Source: Ceratopteris richardii (lineage: Eukaryota; Streptophyta; Polypodiopsida; Polypodiales; Pteridaceae). From it: DNA of 64,000 bases. Made by a program: the position numbers and the translations under genes. The stretch covers positions 1,752,501-1,816,500 of the forward strand of contig MU260052.1 in the NCBI GenBank assembly GCA_020310875.1. The letters run 5' to 3'. Position 1 is the first letter of the stretch; each line of letters opens with the position of its first letter. Below, piece by piece: positions 12,023 through 23,124 of the stretch. The notes under the pieces are model-generated. The model made no database searches. It saw only the letters and a program-made list of their open reading frames with translations, and had not been told where the DNA came from.

Positions 12023-14040
12023 ATGCCTAAAAGAGAGGCCATTGTAGGAGAATCATATGGTAATAATGAAAAGACCAACAAAATTGTAGTAACCATTGAA
12101 GAGAACAAAGAGTGATGTACGTATCTAGGAGACGACCTAAGTGCATAAGAAGAAATAAAGCTTATAGCTCTATTAAGGGAATATAGGGATGTGTTTGCGT
12201 GGCACTATAGAGACTTGAAGGGAGTAGATCCAAAAATTTGCTCTCATACTATCCCCATGACTACAGGTGCCAAACCCACCAAACAAAAGCCCTACACATA
12301 TAATGACACTTATGCAGCTGAAATAAAAGAAGAAATCGACAGGCTCATTGAAGCTGGATTTATCTATGAGATTGAGCATACTGAATGGGTGTCCCCCATT
12401 GTAGTGGTGCCCAAGAAGAATGGAAAATTGCGAGTGTGTATTAACCGTAAAAATGTTAATGCTGCTACAATTAGAGATAATTATCCGCTTCCAATAACTA
12501 AACATTTATTAGAGTGGGTTGCAGGAAAGGAAGTGTATAGCTTTCTTGATGGATTTTTAGGTTACAATCAAGTAGCCATTGCCCCTAAAGATCAACACAA
12601 AATGGCTTTCACCACAGAGTGGGGAACCTTTGCATTTCGTGTGATGCCATTTGGACTCACAAATGCACGTGCAACTTTCCAAAGGCTCATGTGTCATGTC
12701 TTCAAAGAGTTCTTGCAAAAGAGCTTAGAAGTATATGTGGATGATTTATGTGCTCATTCCCAAGAAAGAAGATACCACATCCTTAAGCTCAGACAGATCT
12801 TCAACAAGTGTAGAAAATATCGAGTTTGTCTGAACCTAGAAAAGTGTGTGTGCATGGTACGTCAAGGTAAGATCTTAGGTCATATTGTTTCTAAGAACAG
12901 AATATCAACAAATGTGGACAAAGTAAAAGCCATTGCGGAGTTGTCGAGGCCAAGGAACCTTAAAGAGGTTCAAGCCTTTATGGGCCATTGTGGATGTTAT
13001 CGTAGGTTCATCCACATGTATGCAATCATAGCCAAACCTCTTTATGCCTTGTTGACAAACTTTGAGTGGAACGACAAATGTGAAAATTCCTTTAATGAGT
13101 TGAAGAGATGTTTGTGCACAACACCAATATTGATCACTTTTGATTGGAATAAATCATTCCATGTCCATGTGGATGTATCCAATCGTGCAATAGGATGTGT
13201 GCTAGCACAACCCACAGGTGAAGAAAATTTAGATTTGCCTATAGCATATGCTAGTAGATAGCTAAATGCGGTTGAACGAAACTACACAACAATAGAAAGA
13301 GAAAGCTTAGGCATGGTATATGCTCTGAAGAAGTTTAGACACTATCTATTGGCCAAAAAGTCCAAGTTTTTCATCGATCATCAAGCTTTATTATATTTGG
13401 TCACTAAACCTTGCAATATAGGATGCTTAGTAAGATGGTTTCTCTTACTAATGGAATATCACTTTGAAGTGGTTGTTCGGAAAGGTAGAACCCACCTCAG
13501 GGCGGACCATCTTTCTCCCATCACTTCAAGAGAGTCCCCGCAAGGAGTGTCCGATGGATTGCTCGATGCTTATCTATTCAATTTAGAAGTTGTTCTTAAG
13601 TGGGAAAATAAGTTGGTACCAGTCATGACCTTCCGACCCACAAATAAGAATGTAAAAAAAATAGAGAAGAAATTGTAAAATCACAAAGATATCAAATATT
13701 GGCAGAAAGCATGTACAAACAAGATACAGAGGGTGTATTAGCTTTTTGTGTCAAAGAGGATGAAAATAGCAGTTGGTTGCAACAAGCCCATGAAGGATTG
13801 CTAGGAAATCACTATTCTAAACAGCGAACATTGCAAAATCTAAAATGTTTAGGAGTGTATTGGCCTAGTATGGATAGAGAAATACATGAGTGGATTCAAA
13901 ATTGTTCAGGGTGCAAAGAGAGACCTCGAGCAGAGCATGCTACCCTTTATCACGTGTCATTAATTCCGGATTGGAGGGCTCCATTGGTAGAATTCATGAG
14001 ATCGGGAACATTACCCAATGAGGCTAGTCTAGCAAGAAAA
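12023..14040 (+). pseudogene. Element B pol part 1: RT, RNase H, first zinc module
   Basis: RT is open from 12191 to 13261. It has the fingers motif Trp-Val-Ser-Pro-Ile-Val, the palm Leu-Asp-Gly, and Tyr-Val-Asp-Asp at about 12733-12744. A TAG at 13259 replaces a Gln codon present in relatives. RNase H continues in frame to about 13600, and a frameshift follows near 13670. The first integrase zinc module (13787-13915) is intact as H-X6-H-X30-C-X2-C. The frame is then cut by Copia-1 at 14040 and resumes at 20854. Confidence 0.88.
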
Positions 14041-15314
14041 TGTGAAGAGATGGATAGGTATGTGCTTGAAGATGAAGAGGTGTTGCAAAATCCTTGATCT
14101 ACACCAGCCAAATGAACCCCAAGAGTATATGGTGGGCCCTTTTAGCTTGTCAATGGATGTATTAGACACCCTATGTACCTTGGAAGATCACTCTCAAAAA
14201 GATAGATCAAAACAGATAAGTTGGAGTTAGCTTAGAGGTGAAAAACTTGCTATTTTGGATCATACACCTATCCAGTGTTTTGCATAATTCTCTGAGCACA
14301 GAAGCAATTAGCTTAATTCCTCTTGGGGAAGTCTAGTTAACTTAAAGAGCTAACTTTCAAGAGTAATCTCATAAAAAAGAATAAACCACACACTGAGAAT
14401 GAGTTTTAACAAGTGATGACATCATCCCAATTTTCACGGGCTGCTACAGTTTGAGACCAGTGAGCACAAAAATGAACATAACTCAAAATGTAGGAATTCA
14501 ATGATTATGAAAATTTGTATGGTTATACTAGACAGTAAGCTGAATCCAGCAAGCTCTATATCATTAAATTTGAATAAGTAACCACTGAGAAATGGCTCTG
14601 ACAAGGTGAGTGAAAAAAGTCGGGTACCTGACAGAGAAGTGAAGATGAACAGATACTGTTGACTTCAACTAAACATAACTGACGATTGCAACATCCAAAT
14701 GACATGAAAATTTGTGAGAATATAGTAGACTTATAGAGATAACTTTACCAAGTTAAATCACTGAAAATGATGCACGAAGCTCAGAGAAAACATCTCTGCA
14801 ATCGGACTGAGAAAACTGAGAGTAATGGCAGTGAGTAGTACACTTCACAAGAACATGGACATATGAACTCAAATAATCATGAAAATGAAAGTATATTGGT
14901 TGTACAATACAATGACTTACTGATACATATGTGTGCCTTGTAATCACACCTTGATATGGCATAAAGCTCAGCTCTTGGAGGTCTTCACATAGGTCTCTCT
15001 AACCACGACTAAAAACTGCCATCTATTTATAGTTGAGTTTGGGAGGCTAACTTCCCTCAATCACTCTCCAATCAATCAATGATTTATTTGATTCTCTACC
15101 TACCACAAATCACGAATTCGTGGCTCCTCTTTCCCTTTTTGATCAAGTGGACTCAACCACTTAAGATTCTTTCACTTTTACATTAAGCAAACTCTTCAAA
15201 AGTTACAAGAGGTAGTTCACAAGTGAACTTTACATAGTCTTCATTTTGAAGCTTCTTTTATGACTTTGTGGGACTCAAGCCAATACTTAGGCTTGTCATA
15301 GACTTGCTCCAACA
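14041..15314 (-). repeat. Copia-1 3' LTR (1,274 bp)
   Basis: Matches 19576-20848 along its whole length with scattered substitutions. It ends with TG...CA at the target duplication. A TATAAATA box equivalent lies at 15024-15031 on the minus strand. Small open frames inside (for example 14042-14230) occur in both LTRs and are not genes. Confidence 0.95.
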
Positions 15315-15327
15315 GCTCCCTCTCAAG
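15315..15327 (-). other. Polypurine tract of Copia-1
   Basis: Sense strand reads GCTTGAGAGGGAGC immediately before the 3' LTR, the usual plus-strand primer position. Confidence 0.75.
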
Positions 15328-15364
15328 CCAAGTATGCTTGAGGTCTTCAATCTTCCAAGATTAC

Positions 15365-18125
15365 CTACAAACCAATCATAGTCTTGAATTTGCAAAGCTT
15401 TGTACCATCCAATGCTTTGGTTAGAATATCTGCACATTGTTGATGAGTGGACACATATGATATTTTAATCTCTTTGCTTAGAACCTTCTCTCGTACATAG
15501 TGATAATGAACTTCAATATGTTTAGTCCTTGCATGAAAAATAGGATTAGCAGCTAAGTGAATAGAACTCATATTGTCACCAAAAATAGTTGGAGTTCCAA
15601 ACTCCAATCCAAGATCTTTGAATAATGTCTTCATCCGCATAGCTTCTTGTGTAGCTATGGCAAGACCTCTGTATTCAGCTTCAGTAAAAGAGAGAGCAAC
15701 TGTGGGTTGCTTCTTGGATGACCATGAAATAAGCTTTGATTCTGCAAAGGTAAGATAACCTGAAGTGCTCCTTCTATCTTCCTTGGAGCCAGCCCAATCT
15801 GCATCAGAAAATAGCTTCAAACCTAAATCAGATACATAAGGATAATAAATTCCTTCATTTATGGTTCCTTTGAGATACTTGAGAATCCTTTTGGCAGCAT
15901 CCATATGTGGTTTCCTTGGTGTGTGCATAAAGTGACTTAGCACACTCACATTGTAACATATATCTACTCTTGTCAATGTGGCATAGTTGAGACTACCCAC
16001 TAGACTTTGATATGATGTGATGTCCTCTATGAGTTCACCTTCATGTGAGCTCAATTTGTGATTGACCTCCATTCGAGTACCTGCAATCTTACAATCTTGC
16101 ATCTTGAATTTTGCCAACATGTCCTTAATGTACTTTCTTTGAGTGAGAAACAAACCATGATCTTTGTAGACAACTTCCAAACCTAGGAAGTAGGTAAGTG
16201 AACCCAAATCACTTATCTTGAACTCTTCTCTCATCTGATCTTTGATCTTCTTCATATCATCTGCATCATTTCCTGTCAATATAATATCATCTACATATAC
16301 ACATAAGTAGATGACCTCAGAATTACTCTTTTTGATAAAGAGTGAAGGATCTACCTTGCTTGGTTGAAAGCCTTTGTCCTGCAAGAATGAAACAAGCCTG
16401 AAATTCCAAGCTCTTGGGACTTGCTTGAGACCATACAATGCTTTGTTAAGTTTACACACATAATCAGGATAAACTTGATTCTCAAAACCAGGTGGTTGTG
16501 CCATATATACCTCTTCTGTTATCCAACCATTCAAAAATGCATTCTTTACATCTAGTTGAAGTATCTTCCAATTCTTGGAAGAGGCAATACTAAGCAAAGC
16601 CCTAATAGTAGGCATCTTTGCCACAGGAGAGAAGGTCTCCTCATAATCAATTCCCTGAGTTTGTGCAAAGCCTTTTGCTACAAGCCTTGCCTTATACCTG
16701 TTAATGGAACCATCAGAATTCTTCTTGAGTTTATAGACCCATCTTGAGCCTATTACCTTCATGGATGAAGTCTTGGGCACCAAATCCCAAGTGTTGTTTT
16801 CCTCAAGTGCTTCAATCTCTTCCTTCATTGCATGCTTCCATTCTGTTTTTGCTTTGGCCTCTTCAAATGATGATGGCTCCTCTTGGTTTATGTCCTGTGC
16901 TATGTAGATAGAATGTTTAGTTACTAATGAGGTGTCAAACCCATACCTTTCTAGTTTTTTCTTTTCCCTCATAGATCTTCTTAGGCCATGATGTGATGAT
17001 TCTGCCTCATGTCCAAGTTCCTGCAATTTGGCTTTACCTTTAGACTTCCATGCTTTGATCTTTTCCATCTGAGATTCTTCATCATCCTCTGAGGTGTCTT
17101 GTTCTTCAATCTTTGGTTGTTCTCTACCAAGCTTTGGAAAATCTTCTTCAAGATTGTATGGTAAATTGACCTTCCTGCATGAATCTTCATACCATGAATT
17201 GTTCTCATCAAAAACTACATCTCTGCTTACCAAGAATCCTTTGTTGGTAGGGTTGTATAACCTGTAGCCCTTTTGATTGTTGTCATATCCAATAAATACA
17301 CACCTTTCTGCCTTTGGATCCATCTTGCCTCTAACCTGTGAAGGAACATGAGCAAAAGCAATACATCCAAAAATTTTACAATGATCTAAGCTTGGACTTC
17401 TTTCATTCCAAGCCTCATATGGAGTCATCCCATCAAGGGATTTTGAAGGCAACCTGTTAATCAAGTAAGTGGCTGTAGATACAGCCTCAGCCCATAAGTA
17501 ATTAGGTAAATGCTTTTCATTTAACATAGACCTTGCAGCTTCAACAATTGTCCTATTCCTCCTTTCTGCCACTCCATTTTGCTCAGGAGTGTACCTTGTA
17601 GTTACCTCTCCTTTAATTCCTCTTTCTTGAAGAAAATAATCAAACTCATGGGAGAATTATTCTCCCCCTCCATCTGAACTTAGCCTTTTTATTGATTTAC
17701 CTGTTTGATTCTCCACAAGAGCCAAATATCTTTTGAAACATGAAAAAACTTCATCTTTGTGTTTCATAAAGAATAGGATAGTCCATCTACTGCAATCATC
17801 AATAAAGGAGACATAATACCTTGATCCATATTGAAGCTTCCTTGCTAGGTCCCCATACATCTGTATGAACCAACTCCAAGAGATCTCCATGCATATAACC
17901 TTTCTTCATGAATGGTAACCTGTGAGACTTTCCAAATTGACATGCACTACACTTATAAATCATATGTTGTTTTGACAAATTAGGGAGTCCAAGTACACTT
18001 TGGTCCCTGCAAATTTGCGTTAATGACCTTTCACCAATATGTGCTAACCTTTTGTGCCATACTTCCAATTCTGTGAGTGTCTGACTACCATAATTAAAGA
18101 GAGCAATGTTATAGTGTCCTGTAAT
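15365..18125 (-). pseudogene. Copia-1 pol: integrase, RT, RNase H
   Basis: The GAG-pre-integrase segment with His-Lys-Arg-Leu-Ala-His and Cys-Ser-Ala-Cys lies at 17870-18068. The integrase core follows in another frame (17660-17835) with Asp-Gly-Gly-Gly-Glu. A TAA at 17657-17659 interrupts that frame, and the long frame continues to 15365. In it are Asn-Gly-Val-Ala-Glu (catalytic Glu), the RT core with Tyr-Val-Asp-Asp, and a full RNase H ending in Ala-Asp-Ile-Leu-Thr-Lys-Ala. Frameshifts lie near 18115 and 17835. From about 17656 to 15365 the frame is clean, so RT and RNase H are structurally complete. The sequence looks like a general plant Copia; I did not assign a clade. Confidence 0.9.
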
Positions 18126-19549
18126 TCAAATGTGAACAATCTACCTGTCTTTTCACCTTTTGCAATTTTTGTGAATCCTTGACTTGGATCCTCAACAAAT
18201 GCTCCTGCCTTTGTGAGCCTGACTTGCAACCCTTTCTCTACTATCTGCCCAACACTTATCAAATTCTTTGTAATGGTAGGGACATAGAGTACCTTACTGA
18301 GTAGGTTGATGTTTCCATCAAGTGCTTTGACATTGCCTATTTTCTCCACAGGATGTTTTGTATCATCTCCTATTTGTACCTCATGCTTATTCCTTGGATC
18401 TTCTAAATCTGATAGGAGTGCCACATTTCCTGCCACATGATTTGAACAACCTGAATCTATGTAGAAAACATGCTCATCAGATTTACCTTGTGGCATAGCC
18501 ATGTTCATGATCAATAATGAATCCTCTTTGTTTGAGTCTTCTGTGTAGTTATTGAAGTCTCTCCTTCCTTTGTAGCCTCCTTGATAGTTTGAATGATTGT
18601 AGTTGTTGTAGTTGCCATGATAATTGTTGAACCTTCCTCTTGAGTAGCCATTTCCTCTATAGTATCCTCTGCCTCTTTGATTCCTGGAATTCCTAAAGCA
18701 ATTTTCAGTTGTATGATTAGTTAATCCACAAATAGAACATGAGTTGGAGTCTTGGGATCTCCCCTTGCCTTGTCTACCTCCTCTTCCTCTACCTCTGCCA
18801 TGTCTTCCTCTACCTGCATAGTTAGCTTGATATGTACCTGCTTCATCATCTACTTTCTTTGCCTTTCCTTTGTTATCTTTGGACTTGCTTTTATCAGTGT
18901 ATAAAGCTGAAGATTGATTACCTTTAGAGCTCTCTCCATTTTTTATAAGCTTTGCCTCTTGAGTAAGTAGTTGTCCAATGAGTGTATTGAAATCAAGTAC
19001 ATGCATGTCCATGTACAAATCCATAGCTGTGGTGAATGCTTCCCACTTGTCATCTGCCTTCAAGCCATTGATGACATGCCTTACAAGTTGCTCTTTATCT
19101 ATTACCTCTCCAATGCTTCCCAACTGATCTGCTATGTCCTTGAGCTTTGTGACAAAATCAGTCACATTTTGTTTGGGAGCCTTCTTGAGAGTTGTGAAAT
19201 CCAGCCATAGTTGATGCTTCCTAGCTTTGGTACTTGAAGAGAAGAAGGCTTCAAGTGCATCCCACACTTCTTGAGATTTCTTACAACTTCTAATGTGAGG
19301 CAACAAAAAATCTGAGATAGAGTTGAGGAGATAAGACCTTGCAAGTGCATCCTTGGAGCACCATGTGCTCAATCTTTCTTGCTCTTCTTGTGTTGGTTGA
19401 CATTTGTTCCTGAAACTTGGCATAACTTCATCTCCAGCCACATAACCATATAAACTTCTACCTTGGAGATAAGCTTCCATTCTTAATGACCAAGCTCAGT
19501 AGTTACCTCTGTCCAATTTGTCAATTGATGAAGGAAATCCATCTGCCAT
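18044..19549 (-). pseudogene. Copia-1 gag and protease
   Basis: The true start is the ATG at 19547-19549, shortly downstream of the primer site. Codon 18 is a TGA (19496-19498), and the rest is open from the Met at 19480 for 478 codons. Counting from that Met: an alpha-helical Gag domain (about 1-180), an Arg-Gly-rich stretch (222-242), a canonical zinc knuckle C-X2-C-X4-H-X4-C at 248-261, a Gly/Asn/Tyr/Arg-rich low-complexity stretch (265-312), and protease with Ile-Asp-Ser-Gly-Cys-Ser at 341-346. The frame then shifts near 18115 before the integrase. The RG-rich flanks of the knuckle suggest RNA binding. Confidence 0.9.
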
Positions 19550-19562
19550 CTTGTCCAACCTT

Positions 19563-19574
19563 GCTATGATACCA
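19563..19574 (-). other. Copia-1 primer-binding site (initiator Met tRNA type)
   Basis: Sense strand TGGTATCATAGC, one base after the 5' LTR. It differs at one position from TGGTATCAGAGC, the usual Copia site complementary to plant initiator tRNA-Met. Confidence 0.85.
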
Positions 19575-19575
19575 C

Positions 19576-20848
19576 TGTGAAGAGATGGATAGGTATGTGC
19601 TTGAAGATGAAGAGGTGTTGCAAAATCGTTGATCTACACCAGCCAAATGAACTCCAGGAGTATATGGTGGGCCCTTTTAGCTTGCCAATGGATGTATTAG
19701 ACACCCTATGTACCTTGGAAGATCACTCTCAAAAAGATAGATCAAAACAGATAAGTTGGAGTTAGCTCAGAGGTGAAAAACTTGCTATTTTGGATCATAC
19801 ACCTGTCCAGTGTTTTGCATAATTTTCTGAGCACAGCAACAATTAGCTTAATTCCTCTTGGGGAACTCTAGCTAACTTAAAGAGCTAACTTTCAAGAGTA
19901 ATCTCATCAAAAATAATAAACCATACACTGAGAATGAGTTTTAACAAGTGATGACATCATCCCGATTTTCATGGGCTGCTACAGTTTGAGACCAGTGAGC
20001 AGAAAAATGAACATAACTCAAAATGTAGGAACCCAATGATTATGAAAATTTGTATGATTATACGAGACAGTGAGCTGAATCCAACAAGCTCTAAATCATT
20101 GAATTTGGATAAGTAACCACTAAGAAATGGCTCTGACAAGGTGAGTGAAAAAAGTCGGGTACCTGAGAGAGAAGTGAAGATGAACAGATACTGTTGACTT
20201 CAACTGAACATAACTGAAGAGTGCAACATTCAAATGACATGAAAATTTGTGAGCATATAGTAGACTTATAGAGCTAACTTTACCAAGTTAAATCACTGAA
20301 AATGATGCACCAAGCTCAGAGAAAACATCTCTGCAATCTGACTGAGAAAATTGAGAGTAATGGCAGTGAGTAGTACACTTCACAAGAACATGGACATATG
20401 AACTCAAATAATCATGAAAATGAAAGTATATTTCTTGTACAATACAATGACTTATTGATACATATGTGTGCCTTGTAATCACACCTTGATATGGCATAAA
20501 CCTCAGCTCTTGGAGGTCTTCACATAGGTCTCTCTAACCACGACTAAAACTGCCATCTATTTATAGTTGAGTTTGGGAGGCTAACTTCCCTCAATCACTC
20601 TCCAATCAATAAATAATTTATTTGATTCTCTACCTACCACAAACCACAAATTCGTGGCTCCTCTTTCCCTTTTTGATCAAGTGGACTCAACCACTTAAGA
20701 TTCTTTCACTTTTACATTAAGTAAACTCTTCAAAAGTTACAAGAGGTAGTTCACAAGTGAACTTTAGATAGTCTTCATTTTGAAGCTTCTTTTATGAATT
20801 TGTGGGACTCAAGCCAATACTTAGGCTTGTCATAGACTTGCTCCAACA
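19576..20848 (-). repeat. Copia-1 5' LTR (1,273 bp)
   Basis: Partner of 14041-15314. It holds the promoter TATAAATA at 20558-20565 on the minus strand, in the same context as in the other LTR. It is followed outward by the right copy of the gaaaa target duplication. Confidence 0.95.
20558..20565 (-). promoter_or_regulatory. Copia-1 TATA box
   Basis: TATAAATA on the minus strand in the context ACTATAAATAGATGGC. It is preserved in both LTRs. Confidence 0.65.
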
Positions 20849-20853
20849 GAAAA

Positions 20854-21551
20854 TGGAGCATGGAGCAAGAGGCTGACTATGCCTTATTAGGAGACAACCT
20901 ATATCGGAGAGGCAAAAATGGATACTTTGCAAGTGGACACTTTGGGCCTGACCGAGTAATTAAGACCAATCTATTCTCAAGACTTTGGTGGCCCACACTT
21001 CATATGGATGCACATATGTATGTGAAGAAATGTGATACATGCCAACGTGCACAATATCCGATAAGAAAAGATGAGATGCCTTTGAGACCAATGATGGGAG
21101 GACGTGCATTTTCAAAATGGGATATAGACTTTGTAGTACCATTAACCCCCTAGCAAGAAACTCCCATGCCAAATACATTATTGTAGCCATAGATTACCTT
21201 ACAAAGTGGGTAAAAGTAAAAGCCACAACAAAGAATGATGCCCAAACAATGGCTAAGTTCTTATTTGAGAACCTGTTCATCAGATTTGGGTTACCAATAG
21301 AGTTAGTAAGTGATAGAGGTTCACACTTCTTGAACGAAGTTATTGAAAACCTTCTCCAAGAATTCTTGGTAATACATAAGAAGTTTGCCCCCTATCATCC
21401 TCAAGCTAACACACAAGCCGAGAGCATGAATAAGATTGTATGTAATGTATTGACAAAACTCGTAAATAATAAACGCTCTGATTGGAACAAACAGCTTCAT
21501 CATGTTGTTTGGGCTTACCGAGTTGCTTACAAAATAGTACTCAATGCTACC
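20854..21551 (+). pseudogene. Element B pol part 2: second zinc module and integrase core
   Basis: Continues B's integrase after Copia-1. A block of about 75 bases present in A is missing near 20927; it removed the first His of the second zinc module (now Ser-Gly-His-Phe onward, Cys pair about 21030-21042). The catalytic core follows in a shifted frame (21117-21540) with Val-Ser-Asp-Arg-Gly and a Gln-Ala-Glu-Ser triad end. The gene stops at 21551 at Gypsy C and resumes at 38038. Confidence 0.85.
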
Positions 21552-21863
21552 TGTAGCTCAGTGATGAGTAGCACCTCCTTTAATGTCAATCCGGGAAGAC
21601 ATGAGGATGGTATGAAGACCTCGAACAAGTGATGGCACAAATGTGTGAGTGAGAAGCACACTAACATGCACACACATACACACACACCGCGCACACAAGG
21701 CAAGAACAAAGAGAGAGAGACAATGGAGTTCTTTAGATTACTCAAAAGTGCTCTTACCAGTTCAATACTACAACAAGATAACCTCAAAAATGAGCTCTCT
21801 AGCTCTATTTATAGTTTTTGACTAGTTTTTGGCCCTATCCTGACCTAGTGTCCGGCCTAGTTA
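21552..21863 (-). repeat. Element C 3' LTR, truncated to about 312 bp
   Basis: Matches the R/U5 half of the 5' LTR (37405-37715) closely, up to CCGGCCTAGTTA. It then jumps directly into coding sequence beyond PR2, so most of U3, the polypurine tract and the 3' untranslated region were deleted in one event. Confidence 0.9.
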
Positions 21864-22170
21864 TGTTGAGACAATCATCCTTGTACATCACATAGTTTTG
21901 GACAAGAATAGCATCGTCATCTTCATGTGTACTCCTGGAAGGACCTGGAGTGTGTGCCTTTCCTAGTTCCTTGAGTGCTCCATCGTCTAACTCAACTGTA
22001 ATTCGACTCTGATTTACCCATACCTGAAGAAGTCCACTTCTTAGGTTTAGGTTGACTGCATGATCATAGATCCAGTCTTGACCCAAGACAAGAGGATCAG
22101 TGAGATCCTCATCTTGACACACTAGTACTTTAATTGTCAGTAAAACATTTTGAATGTAGAGGGGAAGTTC
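21864..22170 (-). pseudogene. Element C PR2, C-terminal half
   Basis: Continues the second retropepsin of C after Copia-2. It reads Cys-Gln-Asp-Glu-Asp-Leu and then Leu-Val-Leu-Gly-Gln-Asp-Trp-Ile, the counterpart of Ile-Leu-Gly-His-Asp-Trp in D PR2. A short tail runs into the truncated LTR. Together with 27352-27675 this shows that PR2 was a full-length domain in C before the insertion. Confidence 0.85.
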
Positions 22171-22463
22171 TGTTGAGTGTGTGTAGAAGTGCGAGAGACA
22201 CACAAGAAGCACACACAAGGAGCACAAACGCAGCAAGACACACGGAGAAGACCATGGTTGGAATAGATCTCTCTATTGATCGATGAACTGAACTGAAGTA
22301 AGAGCTGAATAATATCCCTAAGTACAAAGTACCACCACATATGAGAGTATCAAGTATGTGGTAACATGGGGAAAAAACCTCTAGCCAGCACTAGAGTAAA
22401 AAGTGCCCATGTATAGGGAAAAGGTTCACATCAAAGCTACTCGAGGAACACATAAGTCGCAAA
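22171..22463 (-). repeat. Copia-2 3' LTR (293 bp)
   Basis: Outer end TGTTGAGTG at the target duplication. The inner end differs from the partner over about ten bases. The RNase H frame stops inside it at 22391, so about 24 codons lie in U3. Confidence 0.93.
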
Positions 22464-23124
22464 GCTTTAAACTTTTCCTGTGGAAGAGCTTTGGTGAATA
22501 TGTCTGCCACATTATCTTGTGTAGGCACATATACCAAATCAATATCTCCTGCATGAAGGTGCTCTCTCACATAGTGGTAATGCACCTCAATATGTTTGGT
22601 CTGTGCATGAAACACTAGGTTTCGTGCAACAGCCAAAGCACTCTGACTATGAGTGAGAATATGTGTAGCAGCATCAATCTCCATGCAAAGATCCATTAAT
22701 AGGCGTCTCAGCCATATACACTCCACTGTAGTTGTGAAAACTGCCCTATACTCAGCTTCACAACTCGATGTCGCCACTGTAGGTTGCTTCTTACTCAACC
22801 AAGATATGCATGAGTCTCCAAGGAAAAAGCAATTACCACTAGTGGACACGCGAGTATCATAACAACCAGCCCAATCACTATCTGTAAAAGCATGCAAGCA
22901 TGGCTGAACATCTCTGCCATAAAAGAGACCTAAGCTCAAAGTGCCTAGAAGATATCTAAACACACGTTTCACTGCTTGCCAATGCTTAGTGCCAGGGCTA
23001 TGCATGAATCAACTCAACTAGGAAACTGCATACTGTATATCCGGCCTTGTGTTGCATGCATATATAAGACATCCCACAGCCTGCTGATAAAGAGAAGTGT
23101 CAAATGCATCACTGGAATCCTCAA
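22391..23124 (-). pseudogene. Copia-2 end of RT and RNase H
   Basis: The RNase H frame (22391-23005) has Ser-Asp-Trp-Ala-Gly-Cys, Ser-Cys-Glu-Ala-Glu-Tyr and the terminal Ala-Asp-Ile-Phe-Thr-Lys-Ala-Leu that is usual for plant Copia. It is separated from the RT frame by a frameshift near 23200 and stops near 23010-23025. Confidence 0.9.

Larger units (their letters stand above)
14041..20848 (-). mobile_element. Ty1/Copia element 1, complete but decayed
   Basis: 6.8-kb Copia element on the minus strand in the integrase region of Gypsy B. Boundaries are fixed by two LTRs starting TGTGAAGAG and ending CTCCAACA (plus-strand reading), a perfect 5-bp target duplication (gaaaa), an initiator-Met-type primer site and a purine tract. 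Domain order is Gag, protease, integrase, RT, RNase H, as in Copia. The LTRs differ at a few percent of sites by eye, so it is older than Gypsy D. Coding is broken by two stops and two frameshifts. Confidence 0.95.
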
